From DATBGZ01 sp963803115 (GTDB lineage Bacteria > Actinomycetota > Actinomycetes > Mycobacteriales > Micromonosporaceae), in NCBI GenBank assembly GCA_963803115.1, contig CAWDLN010000008.1, positions 682,001 through 746,000 of the forward strand: a stretch of 64,000 nucleotides of DNA, written 5' to 3'. Of the stretch, positions 38,720 to 47,755 are shown one piece after another. The position numbers and the translations under genes are program-made. Each line of letters starts with the position of its first letter. The stretch's first letter is position 1. The notes below the pieces were generated by a model, which was given only the letters and a program-made list of their open reading frames with translations, made no database searches and was not told the origin of the DNA.

Positions 38720-38754
38720 ACCGATCCTTACGCCGCCGTGACCACAATTTCGGC

Positions 38755-39825
38755 ATGACGAGCGTTGTTGAGCCGCAGATCGACGTCCCTGCCCTGCTGG
38801 ATCATTGGGTGTCGGACGGCACCATCACAACAGAACAGGCGGTCCGGATGCGCGCCGACCTCGGCAGTGTCGTGCCCACCACGGCCGGGGTTCGCGAGGC
38901 GGTGCGCGGGACGTCGCTGGTGACGGAGGCGATGGGGTACCTCGGCGGGGTCATCGTCCTGGTCGCCTCCGGTCTGGTCACGGGTTGGTTCTGGGCAGAC
39001 ATGTCTACATTGGTCAGACTGGGGTTGGCGGGGGGCGTGGCCGTGCTGCTATTGGTCGCCGGCGCCGCGGTCTCAAGGCGGCATGGTGCGACCGGCGATC
39101 GGCTGAGGTCCGTGCTCTGGCTGCTTTCCGCTGCGGCGTTCGCGGCATTCCTCGGCCTCGCCGCGGACGAACTGTTCGGCTGGGCGGGCGAGCAGGTTGC
39201 CCTCTTCGCGGCCGGTGGAACGGCCGTGTTGTCGGCGGTTCTCTGGTATCTGAATCCGCACGTGCCCCAGCACGCGGCGACGTTCGTCCCGCTGGTGGTC
39301 GCCGCCGGTACCGGCACCTACTTGCTGACTGGGTCGGGGGAGCTTCCTGGAGCTGCGGTATGGGGCACCGCCGCGGTATGGGCAGTACTGGCCTGGGGCG
39401 GTGTACTGCGGACTCGGGAACAGGGAATGATCTTTGGCGCGGCCGCGATGGTCTTCGCCTCGATGACTGTGGTCGGAGTGGAATGGGGCGCCACGCTGGC
39501 CCTGCTCACGCTCGCCGTGCTCATCAGCCTGGCCCTAGCCTTCCGGGATCTCATCCTGCTCGCGGTGGCGTCTATTGGAGCGCTCGCGGTGCTGCCGGCG
39601 ATCATGAGCCGGCTGTTCCCGGGCATGCTCTCGGCCGCGCTCGCGTTGCTCGGTGTCGGCGTCCTTCTGGTCGGCGCCGCTATTGTCACTGCGCGTCGTC
39701 GGCGCGAGAAGCCCGCCGACACGGCTCGCCGCGACCTGAGTCGGGGCACGTTATCGGTGGCCCTTCCCGTCGCCGCGAGCATCGCAATCGCGACGGCGAC
39801 CGCGATCCTCGTCGCTGCCGCGTGA
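38755..39825 (+). CDS. DUF2157-like multi-pass membrane protein
   Basis: The 356-residue protein has a soluble N-terminus of about 60 residues (VPALLDHWVSDGTITTEQA, the DUF2157-like helix). About ten membrane helices rich in Ala, Val and Leu follow. Between them is one basic loop (ARRRREKPADTARRDLSR near 320-337). Function unknown. The start ATG is not preceded by a ribosome site, and the box lies 36 bp upstream. The frame is intact. Confidence 0.8.
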   Translation: MTSVVEPQIDVPALLDHWVSDGTITTEQAVRMRADLGSVVPTTAGVREAVRGTSLVTEAMGYLGGVIVLVASGLVTGWFWADMSTLVRLGLAGGVAVLLLVAGAAVSRRHGATGDRLRSVLWLLSAAAFAAFLGLAADELFGWAGEQVALFAAGGTAVLSAVLWYLNPHVPQHAATFVPLVVAAGTGTYLLTGSGELPGAAVWGTAAVWAVLAWGGVLRTREQGMIFGAAAMVFASMTVVGVEWGATLALLTLAVLISLALAFRDLILLAVASIGALAVLPAIMSRLFPGMLSAALALLGVGVLLVGAAIVTARRRREKPADTARRDLSRGTLSVALPVAASIAIATATAILVAAA

Positions 39826-39973
39826 GGACAGGGCGGCTCGGCATTCCCGCTGCGGGCTGCCCAGGGAGTAGCCACGAACCGACGGATCTGAGCATTTCCA
39901 TTGCTGATGGGATCAGCGTGAATAACAGCCACTGCCGGCCGTCAAGGTCGTCCGGTCAAAGAAAGGAACCTCA

Positions 39974-41314
39974 ATGCGACGCGTCATCATCATGGGCGCC
40001 GGCGGTCGGGACTTCCACAACTTCAATACAGTCTACCGCGACGACACCGGCACCAGGGTCGTTGCCTTCACCGCCGCCCAGATCCCCGGCATCGCCGATC
40101 GGGTGTACCCAGCCTCGTTGGCGGGCACAGGCTATCCACGAGGCATCCCGATCGTCGCCGAGGACGCGCTACCCCACCTCATCGCTGAACACCACGTCGA
40201 CGAGGTGGTGCTGGCCTATTCGGATCTGTCGCATGTGGAGGTAATGCACAAGGCTTCGCTGGTGCTGAGCTGTGGCGCGGACTTCAGACTGCTCGGCCCG
40301 AACTCCACCATGCTGCGCAGCAGCAGGCCCGTCGTCGCGGTGTGCGCTGTGCGCACCGGCTCGGGAAAAAGCCAGACGAGCCGGCGCGTCGGCCAACTGC
40401 TCCTAGAGTGCGGCCTTTCGGTCGTACTCGTGCGCCACCCCATGCCGTACGGCGACCTTGAACGGATGCGCGCGCAGCGCTTCGCCACGCTCACAGATAT
40501 CGATGCCAGCGACCCGACGGTCGAGGAGCGCGAGGAGTACGAGGAGCCGGTACGGCTGGGCATGGTGACGTACGCCGGCGTAGATTACGGCGAGATCCTG
40601 CGTCAGGCCGAAGGCGAGGCCGACGTCATCGTCTGGGACGGCGGCAACAATGACTTCCCGTTCTACACACCCGACCTGATGATCACCGTAGCCGATCCGC
40701 TCCGCCCCGGCCACGAGCTGGCTTATCATCCGGGCGAGGCAAACATTCGGATGGCTGACGTGGTCGTCATCAATAAGACCGACACCGCGGATGCCCCGGA
40801 CGTGGCGCAGGTCGTCGCCAACGTGACGGCCGTCAACCCCGAGGCAGTCATCGTGCGGGCCGAGTCACCGGTTACACTCTCGCCCGGCCCTTCGCTTGCG
40901 GGGTGCCGCGTACTCGTCATCGAGGACGGGCCTACAATCACTCACGGCGGCATGCCGTTCGGAGCCGGGATGATCGCCGCGCGACAGGCCGGTGTGACAG
41001 CGTTCGTGGATCCGCGACCGTACTCGGTCGGCTCTATAGTGGCCACCTACGCCAGGTACCCGCACATCGGCTCGGTGTTGCCGGCCATGGGTTACGGCAT
41101 TGCCCAGTTGCAGGAGCTCGCCGAGACGATACGAACGGCCGAGTGCGACGCGGTGGTCATAGGGACTCCGATCGACTTGGGACGCCTCATCGACATCGGG
41201 CACCCAGTCCGCCGGGTCACCTATGAGCTCAGGGAGGTTGGCTCGCCCACCCTCGCGGATGTGCTGGCCCCGCGCATCGTCCAATGGCAGACGCAGGCTG
41301 CGCGATCGTCGTGA
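39974..41314 (+). CDS. cyclic 2,3-diphosphoglycerate synthetase-like P-loop protein
   Basis: The 446-residue protein matches the cDPG-synthetase family (first described in methanogens). An N-terminal Rossmann part reads RRVIIMGAGGRDFHNFNTVY, followed by a P-loop CAVRTGSGKSQTSRRV near 119 and RHPMPYGDLERMRAQRFAT. A G-protein-like NKTD appears in VVINKTDTADAPD, and WDGGNNDFPF lies between. Bacterial members are of unproven function: the archaeal enzyme makes cyclic 2,3-diphosphoglycerate from 2,3-diphosphoglycerate and ATP. The ATG follows AAAGAAAGGAACCTCA. No DevR-like box is seen. A 43-residue membrane peptide gene follows. Confidence 0.85.
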   Translation: MRRVIIMGAGGRDFHNFNTVYRDDTGTRVVAFTAAQIPGIADRVYPASLAGTGYPRGIPIVAEDALPHLIAEHHVDEVVLAYSDLSHVEVMHKASLVLSCGADFRLLGPNSTMLRSSRPVVAVCAVRTGSGKSQTSRRVGQLLLECGLSVVLVRHPMPYGDLERMRAQRFATLTDIDASDPTVEEREEYEEPVRLGMVTYAGVDYGEILRQAEGEADVIVWDGGNNDFPFYTPDLMITVADPLRPGHELAYHPGEANIRMADVVVINKTDTADAPDVAQVVANVTAVNPEAVIVRAESPVTLSPGPSLAGCRVLVIEDGPTITHGGMPFGAGMIAARQAGVTAFVDPRPYSVGSIVATYARYPHIGSVLPAMGYGIAQLQELAETIRTAECDAVVIGTPIDLGRLIDIGHPVRRVTYELREVGSPTLADVLAPRIVQWQTQAARSS

Positions 41315-41426
41315 AGGACCCGCCAAAGAAGCCACCCGGAATTTGCCATGCCCTAACGCACCTCTCGCGGTGGGTTCATTGTTGCCGGAGCGACGGCCCA
41401 CCAGAACAGAGCGGGAGGTTGAAGCA

Positions 41427-41558
41427 ATGCCCTGGGACACGGTCCGAAAGACTGTCGACGAACGCGCCCGACAGGCGGGGCAGTCGATGCTCTTCCTCGT
41501 GCTAGGACTCGGCCAGCTTGGTGTGGCGCTGGCGCGTTTGTACCCTTCCTCGTACTGA
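41427..41558 (+). CDS. 43-residue single-helix membrane peptide
   Basis: A short frame begins MPWDTVRKTVDERARQAG and continues with a hydrophobic stretch SMLFLVLGLGQLGVAL, ending ARLYPSSY. The ATG has a strong ribosome site (GCGGGAGGTTGAAGCA). It lies 112 bp after the cDPG-synthetase-like gene and before the kinase gene. I do not recognise a family. A single transmembrane helix with an amphipathic charged N-terminus is the most that can be said. Confidence 0.55.
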   Translation: MPWDTVRKTVDERARQAGQSMLFLVLGLGQLGVALARLYPSSY

Positions 41559-41620
41559 GCGCGGCCCGGCAGTTGGGTAGGCACTAGCTCAGGTCATTGG
41601 CAGGTCGATAACATCCGGAT

Positions 41621-43341
41621 GTGGCGTCTGACTTGTCCGACCCGTCCGCCGCCGGTGCGTCACCGCTCGGGCTGCCGGCACTTTCGCGGGTGCACCTGGA
41701 CGAACTGTTGCATGAGCTGCTTGACCGGGTGGGCGAGGTTGTCACCAGCCGCGAGCGGCTGCGGTCACTCCTCGACGCGGTCGTGGCGATCGGCACGGAT
41801 CTGGATCTCCGGCCAACGCTTGAGCGCATCGTCGGCTCTGCCTGCCAGCTGGCCGGAGCGCGGTACGGCGCACTCGGCGTCATTGGTGAAGACCGCACGC
41901 TGGTCGAGTTCATCACCCACGGCCTGAGCCCTGAGCAACACAGCGCGATCGGCCACCTGCCAACCGGCCAGGGTGTCCTTGGGCTGCTGATCGACGATCC
42001 CCGACCGGTACGGATGCCAGACATCACCAAGCATCCGCGATCGTACGGCTTCCCCGAGCACCACCCTGCCATGCACACGTTCCTCGGCGTTCCTATCCGG
42101 ATCCGCGACCAGGTGTACGGCAATCTCTACCTTGCCGAGAAGCAGGGTGGCGCGGACTTCACCGACGACGACGAGCAGATAATGGTGCGCGCTGGCCGCG
42201 GCGGCCGGTGTCGCAATCGAGAACGCCCGGCTCTACCTCATCGGACAGCGCCGCCAGCGTTGGCTCACCGCTGCCTCAGAGATCACTGACCTGCTCGTTG
42301 GGCGGGTCCACCGTACGGCCGCGCTCGAGCTCATCGCCCGGCGAGTGCGGGAGATCGCCGACGCCGAGATAGTTCTGGTGCTGGTGCACGACGAGGAGAG
42401 TGGCGCGCTCACTGTTGAGGTAGCTGACCTGCGCACCGGGCAAGAGTCGGATGGGCTGACCGGAGCCGTCTTCGGGGTTGACCAGTCGAAGTTCGGACCG
42501 GCCCTGGAGTCGCGCGAGCACATGGTGGTCGAGAAGCTGAGCGACGCGGCCCCTTGGCCAATTAGCCTGCCCGCCCGCCCGGCGAGAGTCATACCGCTGG
42601 CCACGGCCGACGCGTTACATGGTCTGCTCGTCATGGTCGCTGCCGACGAGGTCGCGGGCCGGCAGGATGAGCTGGCGATGCTCGCGACGTTCGCCGGGCA
42701 GGCAGCGCTGGCGATTCGAGCGGGCCTTGGCGCACGAAGAGCGCGAGATGCTCGTGATCCTTGAAGACCGTGAGCGCATCGCCCGCGATCTGCACGATGT
42801 GGTCATCCAGCGCCTGTTCGCCACCGGTATGCAGCTGCAGACCGCGGCCCGGATGGCGGTCAAACCCGAGGTGGCCGAACGAATCAACGCCGCTGTTGAC
42901 GATCTGGATATTACGATCCGCGACATCCGGTCGGCCATTTTCGAGCTGCGCACGCCGATGAGCGCGCAGCTGCGGGCTGAGATCCGTGAGATAGTAACGG
43001 ACGCGGCTCGCCAGCTCGGTTTCCGCCCATCGCTGGAACTGCAGGGTCCGCTCGACAGCGCGGTGTCCGGAGAGATCGGCGCGGATCTACTCGCGGTGCT
43101 GCAGGAGGCTTTGTCCAATGTGGTGCGGCACGCCGGGGCCAAGTCCGTCCAGGTCGGCGTTCGGGTGGGCGCGGGGACCGTCACATTGACCATTGCTGAT
43201 GACGGCAAGGGCGTGACCGACGGTGGCCGGCGCAGCGGTCTGGACAACATGGCCGCCCGGGCGGAGCGCTGCGGCGGTACGTTCGAGATCCGCTCGAATA
43301 CCCCGCGCGGCACGATCGTGGAATGGTCCGTTCCGCTCTGA
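41621..43341 (+). CDS. DevS/DosS-like GAF-GAF sensor histidine kinase, two frameshifts
   Basis: Joined across frame changes near 42,192 and 42,722 the protein is about 572 residues. GAF 1 (HLDELLHELLDRVGEVV to VYGNLYLAEKQGG) and GAF 2 precede a HisKA_3 dimerisation box RERIARDLHDVVIQRLFATG carrying the phospho-accepting His. An HATPase domain follows, with LQEALSNVVRHAGAKSV and ADDGKGV. DevS/DosS has the same layout and senses O2/NO/CO through heme in GAF 1. Start is GTG at 41621 with a weak ribosome site. Restoring one base in GCGCGCTGG and removing one C in ATTCGAGCGG joins the frames. No response regulator gene is adjacent. Confidence 0.82.
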
Positions 43342-43370
43342 TCGGTTAACCAGCCTTCGTCCGGAGCGAC

Positions 43371-43385
43371 GTGACCTAAGGCCCG
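43371..43385 (+). promoter_or_regulatory. DevR/DosR-like box upstream of the USP/DUF1876 operon
   Basis: GTGACCTAAGGCCCG matches about 11 of 15 consensus positions, just after the kinase stop. It is 158 bp before the USP ATG, farther than usual. Confidence 0.4.
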
Positions 43386-43542
43386 GTCGTATTCGCCACT
43401 GCACCTCGATGTCGAAGATGTGGCCGATACTCGACCGGTCTCGGCGGGTCCAACGGCCCGGTGTGCAGGCCGTGCGGCTCTAACCAGCGGGTCTCATATG
43501 CGTCCACTGTGGAGGTGAAGAAACCTGCCAGGGAGGCGAACC

Positions 43543-44421
43543 ATGACCCCAGAAGAGATCATTGTCGGTGTCGACGGCTCAGCAACAAGCATCGGCGCGC
43601 TCCGGTGGGCGGCACGCGAGGCGAGCCTCCGCCGCGCTGAGCTTGTCGTACTGCATGTCTACGACTGGCGAATCTACGGTGCACCCAGCCCCATCGGTGC
43701 GCGCTTCGTCACGGACGTCAAGCAGGTAGTCGAGTCCATCGTCGATGACGCACTGGCTGCGGCTCGCGCGGTTGCCCCGGACGTGCGGGTACGGGGTGAG
43801 GCCCTAATGGGCAACGCCGGTGCAACGTTGGTGGCGGCATCGTCCGCCCGTGGCACGATCGTCCTTGGCAACCGGGGCCGAGGCGGCTTCGGCAGCCTTC
43901 TGCTCGGGTCGGTCAGCCAGCATGTGGCTACGCACGCCGCGTGCCCGGTCGTGGTGGTTCGCGGGCGGGCCGACGCTGCCACCGGTCCGGTCGTTGTCGG
44001 CGCGGACGATTCCAGCGCCGGCCGCTACGCTATCGGCGCGGCGTTCGAGCAGGCCGCGACCAGAGGCGCCGGCATTCTCGCGGTTCGCGTCTTTCCGTCG
44101 AGCGCCACGATGTGGGGCCCGGAGGTTGTGGCCGCGACCCCAGAGGACGCCGAGGAGCACCGGCAGGCCGAGCTCGACGCCGTGACCGCCGACGTCGCGC
44201 CGTGGCGGGACAAGTTCCCCGATGTCGACGTCGAGTGTGTCGCCGTCGAGGGCCATCCGGCCAGCGTCCTCAATGGACTATCCGCGATGGCCCAGCTTGT
44301 CGTGGTCGGTACCCGAGGGCGCGGCGGGTTTGCCGGTCTGCTGCTCGGATCCACCAGCCAGCAACTGTTGCATCACGCGGACAGCCCGGTGCTGATCGCG
44401 CGTGAGCACGTCGAGTCATGA
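43543..44421 (+). CDS. tandem universal stress protein
   Basis: The 292-residue protein has two UspA domains with full nucleotide loops. Domain 1 has IIVGVDGSATSIGAL and GNRGRGGFGSLLLGSVSQ. Domain 2 has VVVGADDSSAGRYAI and GTRGRGGFAGLLLGSTSQQ. The ATG follows GCCAGGGAGGCGAACC. It is followed after 13 bp by the DUF1876 gene with its own strong ribosome site, so the two are cotranscribed. Confidence 0.93.
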   Translation: MTPEEIIVGVDGSATSIGALRWAAREASLRRAELVVLHVYDWRIYGAPSPIGARFVTDVKQVVESIVDDALAAARAVAPDVRVRGEALMGNAGATLVAASSARGTIVLGNRGRGGFGSLLLGSVSQHVATHAACPVVVVRGRADAATGPVVVGADDSSAGRYAIGAAFEQAATRGAGILAVRVFPSSATMWGPEVVAATPEDAEEHRQAELDAVTADVAPWRDKFPDVDVECVAVEGHPASVLNGLSAMAQLVVVGTRGRGGFAGLLLGSTSQQLLHHADSPVLIAREHVES

Positions 44422-44434
44422 CAGGAGGCGACTC

Positions 44435-44704
44435 ATGCGAGACGCACGCCAATGGTCCGTCCAGATCTTCGTCGGCGAAGCGGACGGCCACACCTATGCT
44501 GAAGCAGCACTGTGTGACGACATCGGAAACCGCGTGCGGGGTACCGGACACGCGCGGCTGAGCCCGGGCGACCACGACGTGCCCGAGATCGGCGACGAGA
44601 TCGCGGTCGCGCGCGCCCTGCAGGATCTGAGCAGGCGGTTACTGACGGTCGCCGCCGACGATGTCGAGGCCTTCACGCGCGAGCACGTCGTTCTCCACTC
44701 CTGA
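44435..44704 (+). CDS. DUF1876 protein (Rv1738/Rv2632c-like)
   Basis: The 89-residue protein matches DUF1876: WSVQIFVGEADGHTYAEAAL, RGTGHARLSPGDHDVPEIGD, and ALQDLSRRLL near the end. M. tuberculosis Rv1738, strongly DosR-induced, has this fold, which resembles ribosome hibernation factors; a role in translation slow-down has been proposed. The ATG follows CAGGAGGCGACTC. It is the second gene of the USP operon, and a strong hairpin follows the stop. Confidence 0.9.
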   Translation: MRDARQWSVQIFVGEADGHTYAEAALCDDIGNRVRGTGHARLSPGDHDVPEIGDEIAVARALQDLSRRLLTVAADDVEAFTREHVVLHS

Positions 44705-44730
44705 CAAGCCCTCGTCCGCAAAGCGGCTAC

Positions 44731-44755
44731 GCCGCCACCGCATCCCGGTGGCGGC
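44731..44755 (+). terminator. hairpin, probable terminator after the DUF1876 gene
   Basis: GCCGCCACC pairs with GGTGGCGGC across a 7-base loop, 26 bp after the stop codon. It is GC-only with no U-tract, typical for actinobacteria. Confidence 0.6.
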
Positions 44756-44842
44756 GGGCCCCTTCGTCGTACTCGGCTCTGAACTGCCCGGCGACCCCCA
44801 TGCCGCGACCAGGGGTGGGCACGACCTGATGCCCCCCGGCTT

Positions 44843-44857
44843 GGGACGTTCGGCCCT
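44843..44857 (+). promoter_or_regulatory. DevR/DosR-like box, perfect consensus, upstream of the 2-oxoacid oxidoreductase operon
   Basis: GGGACGTTCGGCCCT is as good as any in the window and lies 58 bp before the GTG of the gamma-subunit gene. Confidence 0.7.
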
Positions 44858-44914
44858 TCGCTCGACCGACATCGGACGTCAAGCTGGGAGTGGAGAGTCC
44901 GAGGGAGGTGCACG

Positions 44915-45496
44915 GTGTTCCAGATCCGGGTACACGGTCGCGGTGGGCAGGGCGTGGTCACCGCTGCTGAGTTGCTCTCGGTCGCGGCGTTCTCGGAAGG
45001 CCGGCACGCGCAGGCATTCCCGAGCTTCGGCTCCGAGCGGACGGGTGCGCCGGTCGTGGCGTTCTGCCGGATCGACGACGTCCCGATCCGGCTCCGCGAG
45101 CCGGTGCTGAACCCCGACGCCGTCATCATCCAGGATCCGACCCTGCTCCTCCAGGTCGACGTACTCGGTGGCCTGCGGACGGACGGCTTCCTCCTGGTCA
45201 ACTCGGCTCGGAGCTGGGCCGAGCTCGGCCTTGACGCGGAGCGCGAACGGCTGCCGGTCGGACACGCCGTCAGCGTGCCGGCCACCGTGCTGGCGAAGAC
45301 TCACGTGGGTCGTCCCGTGCCGAACGCAGCGCTGCTCGGTGCCTTCGCGGCAATGACCGGCCTCATGTCGCTGTCCGCAGTGCAGGCGGCGATCGAGGCG
45401 CGATTCCCATCCAGTGTCGCGTTGGGAAATGTCGCCGCCGCCCGCGAGGCCTTCGACGCGGCGACCGTCCAGATAGGAGAGTCGAGCCGTGCGTAG
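44915..45496 (+). CDS. 2-oxoacid:ferredoxin oxidoreductase, gamma subunit
   Basis: The 193-residue protein matches the gamma (PorC/KorC) domain, which binds CoA. It has IRVHGRGGQGVVTAAELL at the N-terminus, then ERTGAPVVAFCRID. The GTG follows GGGAGGTGCACG. It is the first gene of a four-gene operon (gamma, alpha, beta, electron-transfer) whose genes overlap by 4-8 bp. The system would oxidise pyruvate or another 2-oxoacid to acyl-CoA plus CO2 while reducing ferredoxin. Confidence 0.92.
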   Translation: MFQIRVHGRGGQGVVTAAELLSVAAFSEGRHAQAFPSFGSERTGAPVVAFCRIDDVPIRLREPVLNPDAVIIQDPTLLLQVDVLGGLRTDGFLLVNSARSWAELGLDAERERLPVGHAVSVPATVLAKTHVGRPVPNAALLGAFAAMTGLMSLSAVQAAIEARFPSSVALGNVAAAREAFDAATVQIGESSRA

Positions 45497-46757
45497 CCAG
45501 ATTGAGGGGTCGCGGGCGATCGCGCAGACCGTGGCGAGCTGCCGGCCCGAGGTCGTGTGCGCCTACCCGATCTCTCCGCAGACCCACATCGTCGAGGCTC
45601 TCAGCGAGCTCGTGGGCTCGGGTGAGCTCGCCCCATGCGAGTACATCAACGTCGAGTCTGAATTCGGCGCCATGTCGGTCGCGATCGGTGCCAGCGCCAC
45701 CGGCGCCCGCGCATACACCGCCACCGCGAGCCAGGGCCTGCTGTTCATGGCGGAGGCTTTGTACAACGCGTCCGGGCTCGGCCTACCGATCGTGATGACG
45801 GTGGCCAACCGCGCCATCGGCGCGCCGATCAACATCTGGAACGACCAGAGCGACTCGATGTCGCAGCGGGACTCGGGCTGGATCCAGCTCTATGCCCAGA
45901 ACAACCAAGAAGCGGCCGATCTCCATATTCTTGGGTTCCGGCTGGCCGAGGAGCTCTCGACACCGGTGATGGTCTGCGTGGACGGCTTCGTGCTGACCCA
46001 CGCCTTCGAAGAGGTCGAACTGGCAGACGCGGGCCAGGTCGACGCGTACCTGCCGCCGTACCAGCCGCGCCAGGTGCTCGACCCGGGTGACCCAGTCTCC
46101 ATCGGCGCGATGGTGGGGCCCGAGGCGTATACCGAGGTACGCTACCTCGCCCACCGGACGCAGCTGCGCGCCCTGGATCTCATTCCGAAGTTCGCGCGGG
46201 AATTTGCGGCGGTTTTCGGCCGTCCGAGCGCGTCGCTGGTGAATCCGTACCGTGTCGATGACGCGGAGGTGGTCGTGATCGCGCTCGGCTCCGTGCTCGG
46301 CACGATCCAGGACGCCGTTGACGGTCTGCGGGCGGACGGCGTCCGTGTCGGCGCGCTCGGCATCACCACATTCCGGCCGTTCCCCGCCGACGCGGTACGG
46401 GCGGCGCTTCGCCCTGGGCAGCAGGTTGTCGTGGTGGAGCGGGCGTTCGCGATCGGCGCTGGCGGCGTGGTTTCAGCGGACGTGCGGCTGGCACTATCCG
46501 GTATGGACTGTCCTATCACGACTATCGTGGCGGGCCTCGGTGGTCGGCCGATAGCTCGGGAGTCGCTGCGCCGAGTGATGGTCGAGGCTTCGCTCGGTGG
46601 ACTCGAGCCACTGATGTTTCTCGATCTGGACACGGGCCTGGTCGACCGCGAAGAGCGGCGGATGGCGGCGGCTAGGCGGTCGGGACCGCGCGCCGAAAAC
46701 CTGCTGCGCGACCTTGCTCGGCCATCCGTGACGGTCGCCGCAGGAGGTGGGTCATGA
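45489..46757 (+). CDS. 2-oxoacid:ferredoxin oxidoreductase, alpha subunit
   Basis: The 422-residue alpha subunit (PorA-like) has GSRAIAQTVASCRPEVVCAY, YPISPQTHIVEALSELV and ESEFGAMSVAIGASATGARA, the pyrimidine-binding domain of TPP enzymes. Further along is VIALGSVLGTIQDAVD. The GTG overlaps the gamma stop by 8 bp. Sequence suggests a pyruvate- or isovalerate-type substrate but does not fix it. Confidence 0.92.
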   Translation: MRSQIEGSRAIAQTVASCRPEVVCAYPISPQTHIVEALSELVGSGELAPCEYINVESEFGAMSVAIGASATGARAYTATASQGLLFMAEALYNASGLGLPIVMTVANRAIGAPINIWNDQSDSMSQRDSGWIQLYAQNNQEAADLHILGFRLAEELSTPVMVCVDGFVLTHAFEEVELADAGQVDAYLPPYQPRQVLDPGDPVSIGAMVGPEAYTEVRYLAHRTQLRALDLIPKFAREFAAVFGRPSASLVNPYRVDDAEVVVIALGSVLGTIQDAVDGLRADGVRVGALGITTFRPFPADAVRAALRPGQQVVVVERAFAIGAGGVVSADVRLALSGMDCPITTIVAGLGGRPIARESLRRVMVEASLGGLEPLMFLDLDTGLVDREERRMAAARRSGPRAENLLRDLARPSVTVAAGGGS

Positions 46758-47755
46758 CCGCGCAGAGGCTGAAGTTCTACCAGACCGGTAGCTTCGCCGT
46801 GGGCAACCGGCTGCTCGATCCGCAGCAACGCGCGGTTCAGGCCGACGTGGGCCGGACGAACGCGCTGACCTCCGGCCATCGCGCGTGTCAGGGTTGCGGC
46901 GAGGCGCTCGCCGCCCGGTACGTGCTCGACGCGGCGATGCGAGCCAGCGGCGGGGACATGGTCGCGGTCAACGCCACCGGCTGCCTCGAGGTGTTCAGCA
47001 CGCCGTACCCGGAGAGCTCATGGCAGGTTCCGTGGCTACATTCACTGTTCGGCAATGCGCCCGCTGTGGCCGCCGGCGTCGCCGCGGCCTTGAAGGTCAA
47101 GGGCCGGACGGCGACGCGCGTGGTCGGCCAGGCGGGCGACGGCGGGGCCGTGGACATCGGGTTCGGCTGCCTGTCCGGGATGTTCGAACGCAACGATGAT
47201 GTGTTCTTCGTGTGCTACGACAACCAGGGCTACATGAACACCGGGGTCCAGCGTTCCGGAGCCACCCCGCCGGCCGCGCGGACAACAACGACGCCGGTTG
47301 TCGGTGACCGGCCCGGCAATGTCTTCGGCATGGGCAAGAGCGCTCCGCTGATCGCCATGGCGCACGAGATCCCCTATGTCGCCACCGCCACCGTGGCAGA
47401 CCTGCGGGACCTGGAGGCGAAGGTGACGCGGGCGATGGCGATGCACGGTGCGCGCTACCTACATGTGCTCGTGCCCTGTCCCCTCGGCTGGGGTAGCGCA
47501 CCGGCCGACACGATCCGGGTCGCTCGGCTGGCGACTGAGAGTGGCTACTTCCCGGTCTTCGAGGCTGAACGCGGCGAGGTGGTCGACGTGACCCGCATCC
47601 GGCACCAGGTGCCGGTGGTCGAGTACTTGGGCCTACAGAAGCGGTATGCCCACCTGTTCAGCCCGACCCTGCGCACCGATCTGATCGCGCAGATCCAGGA
47701 CCGCGCCGATCGCAACATCCGGCGATTCGGCCTGCTCGAAGGCGAGGCGCCGTGA
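46754..47755 (+). CDS. 2-oxoacid:ferredoxin oxidoreductase, beta subunit
   Basis: The 333-residue beta subunit binds TPP and an Fe-S cluster. It shows HRACQGCGEALAARYVLDA, ATGCLEVFSTPYP, and the TPP motif GQAGDGGAVDIGFGCLSG followed by CYDNQGYMNTG. Cysteines in CQGCG and ATGC are those expected to ligate the proximal [4Fe-4S]. The ATG overlaps the alpha stop (ATGA). The downstream GltD-like gene overlaps its stop. Confidence 0.93.
   Translation: MTAQRLKFYQTGSFAVGNRLLDPQQRAVQADVGRTNALTSGHRACQGCGEALAARYVLDAAMRASGGDMVAVNATGCLEVFSTPYPESSWQVPWLHSLFGNAPAVAAGVAAALKVKGRTATRVVGQAGDGGAVDIGFGCLSGMFERNDDVFFVCYDNQGYMNTGVQRSGATPPAARTTTTPVVGDRPGNVFGMGKSAPLIAMAHEIPYVATATVADLRDLEAKVTRAMAMHGARYLHVLVPCPLGWGSAPADTIRVARLATESGYFPVFEAERGEVVDVTRIRHQVPVVEYLGLQKRYAHLFSPTLRTDLIAQIQDRADRNIRRFGLLEGEAP

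Noticed and set aside
37749..38756. Minus-strand open frame over the GT4 gene
   Set aside because: Antisense of a gene with strong family motifs.
41373..41387. GGGTTCATTGTTGCC upstream of the small peptide gene as a possible box
   Set aside because: Only about 8 of 15 positions agree; too weak.
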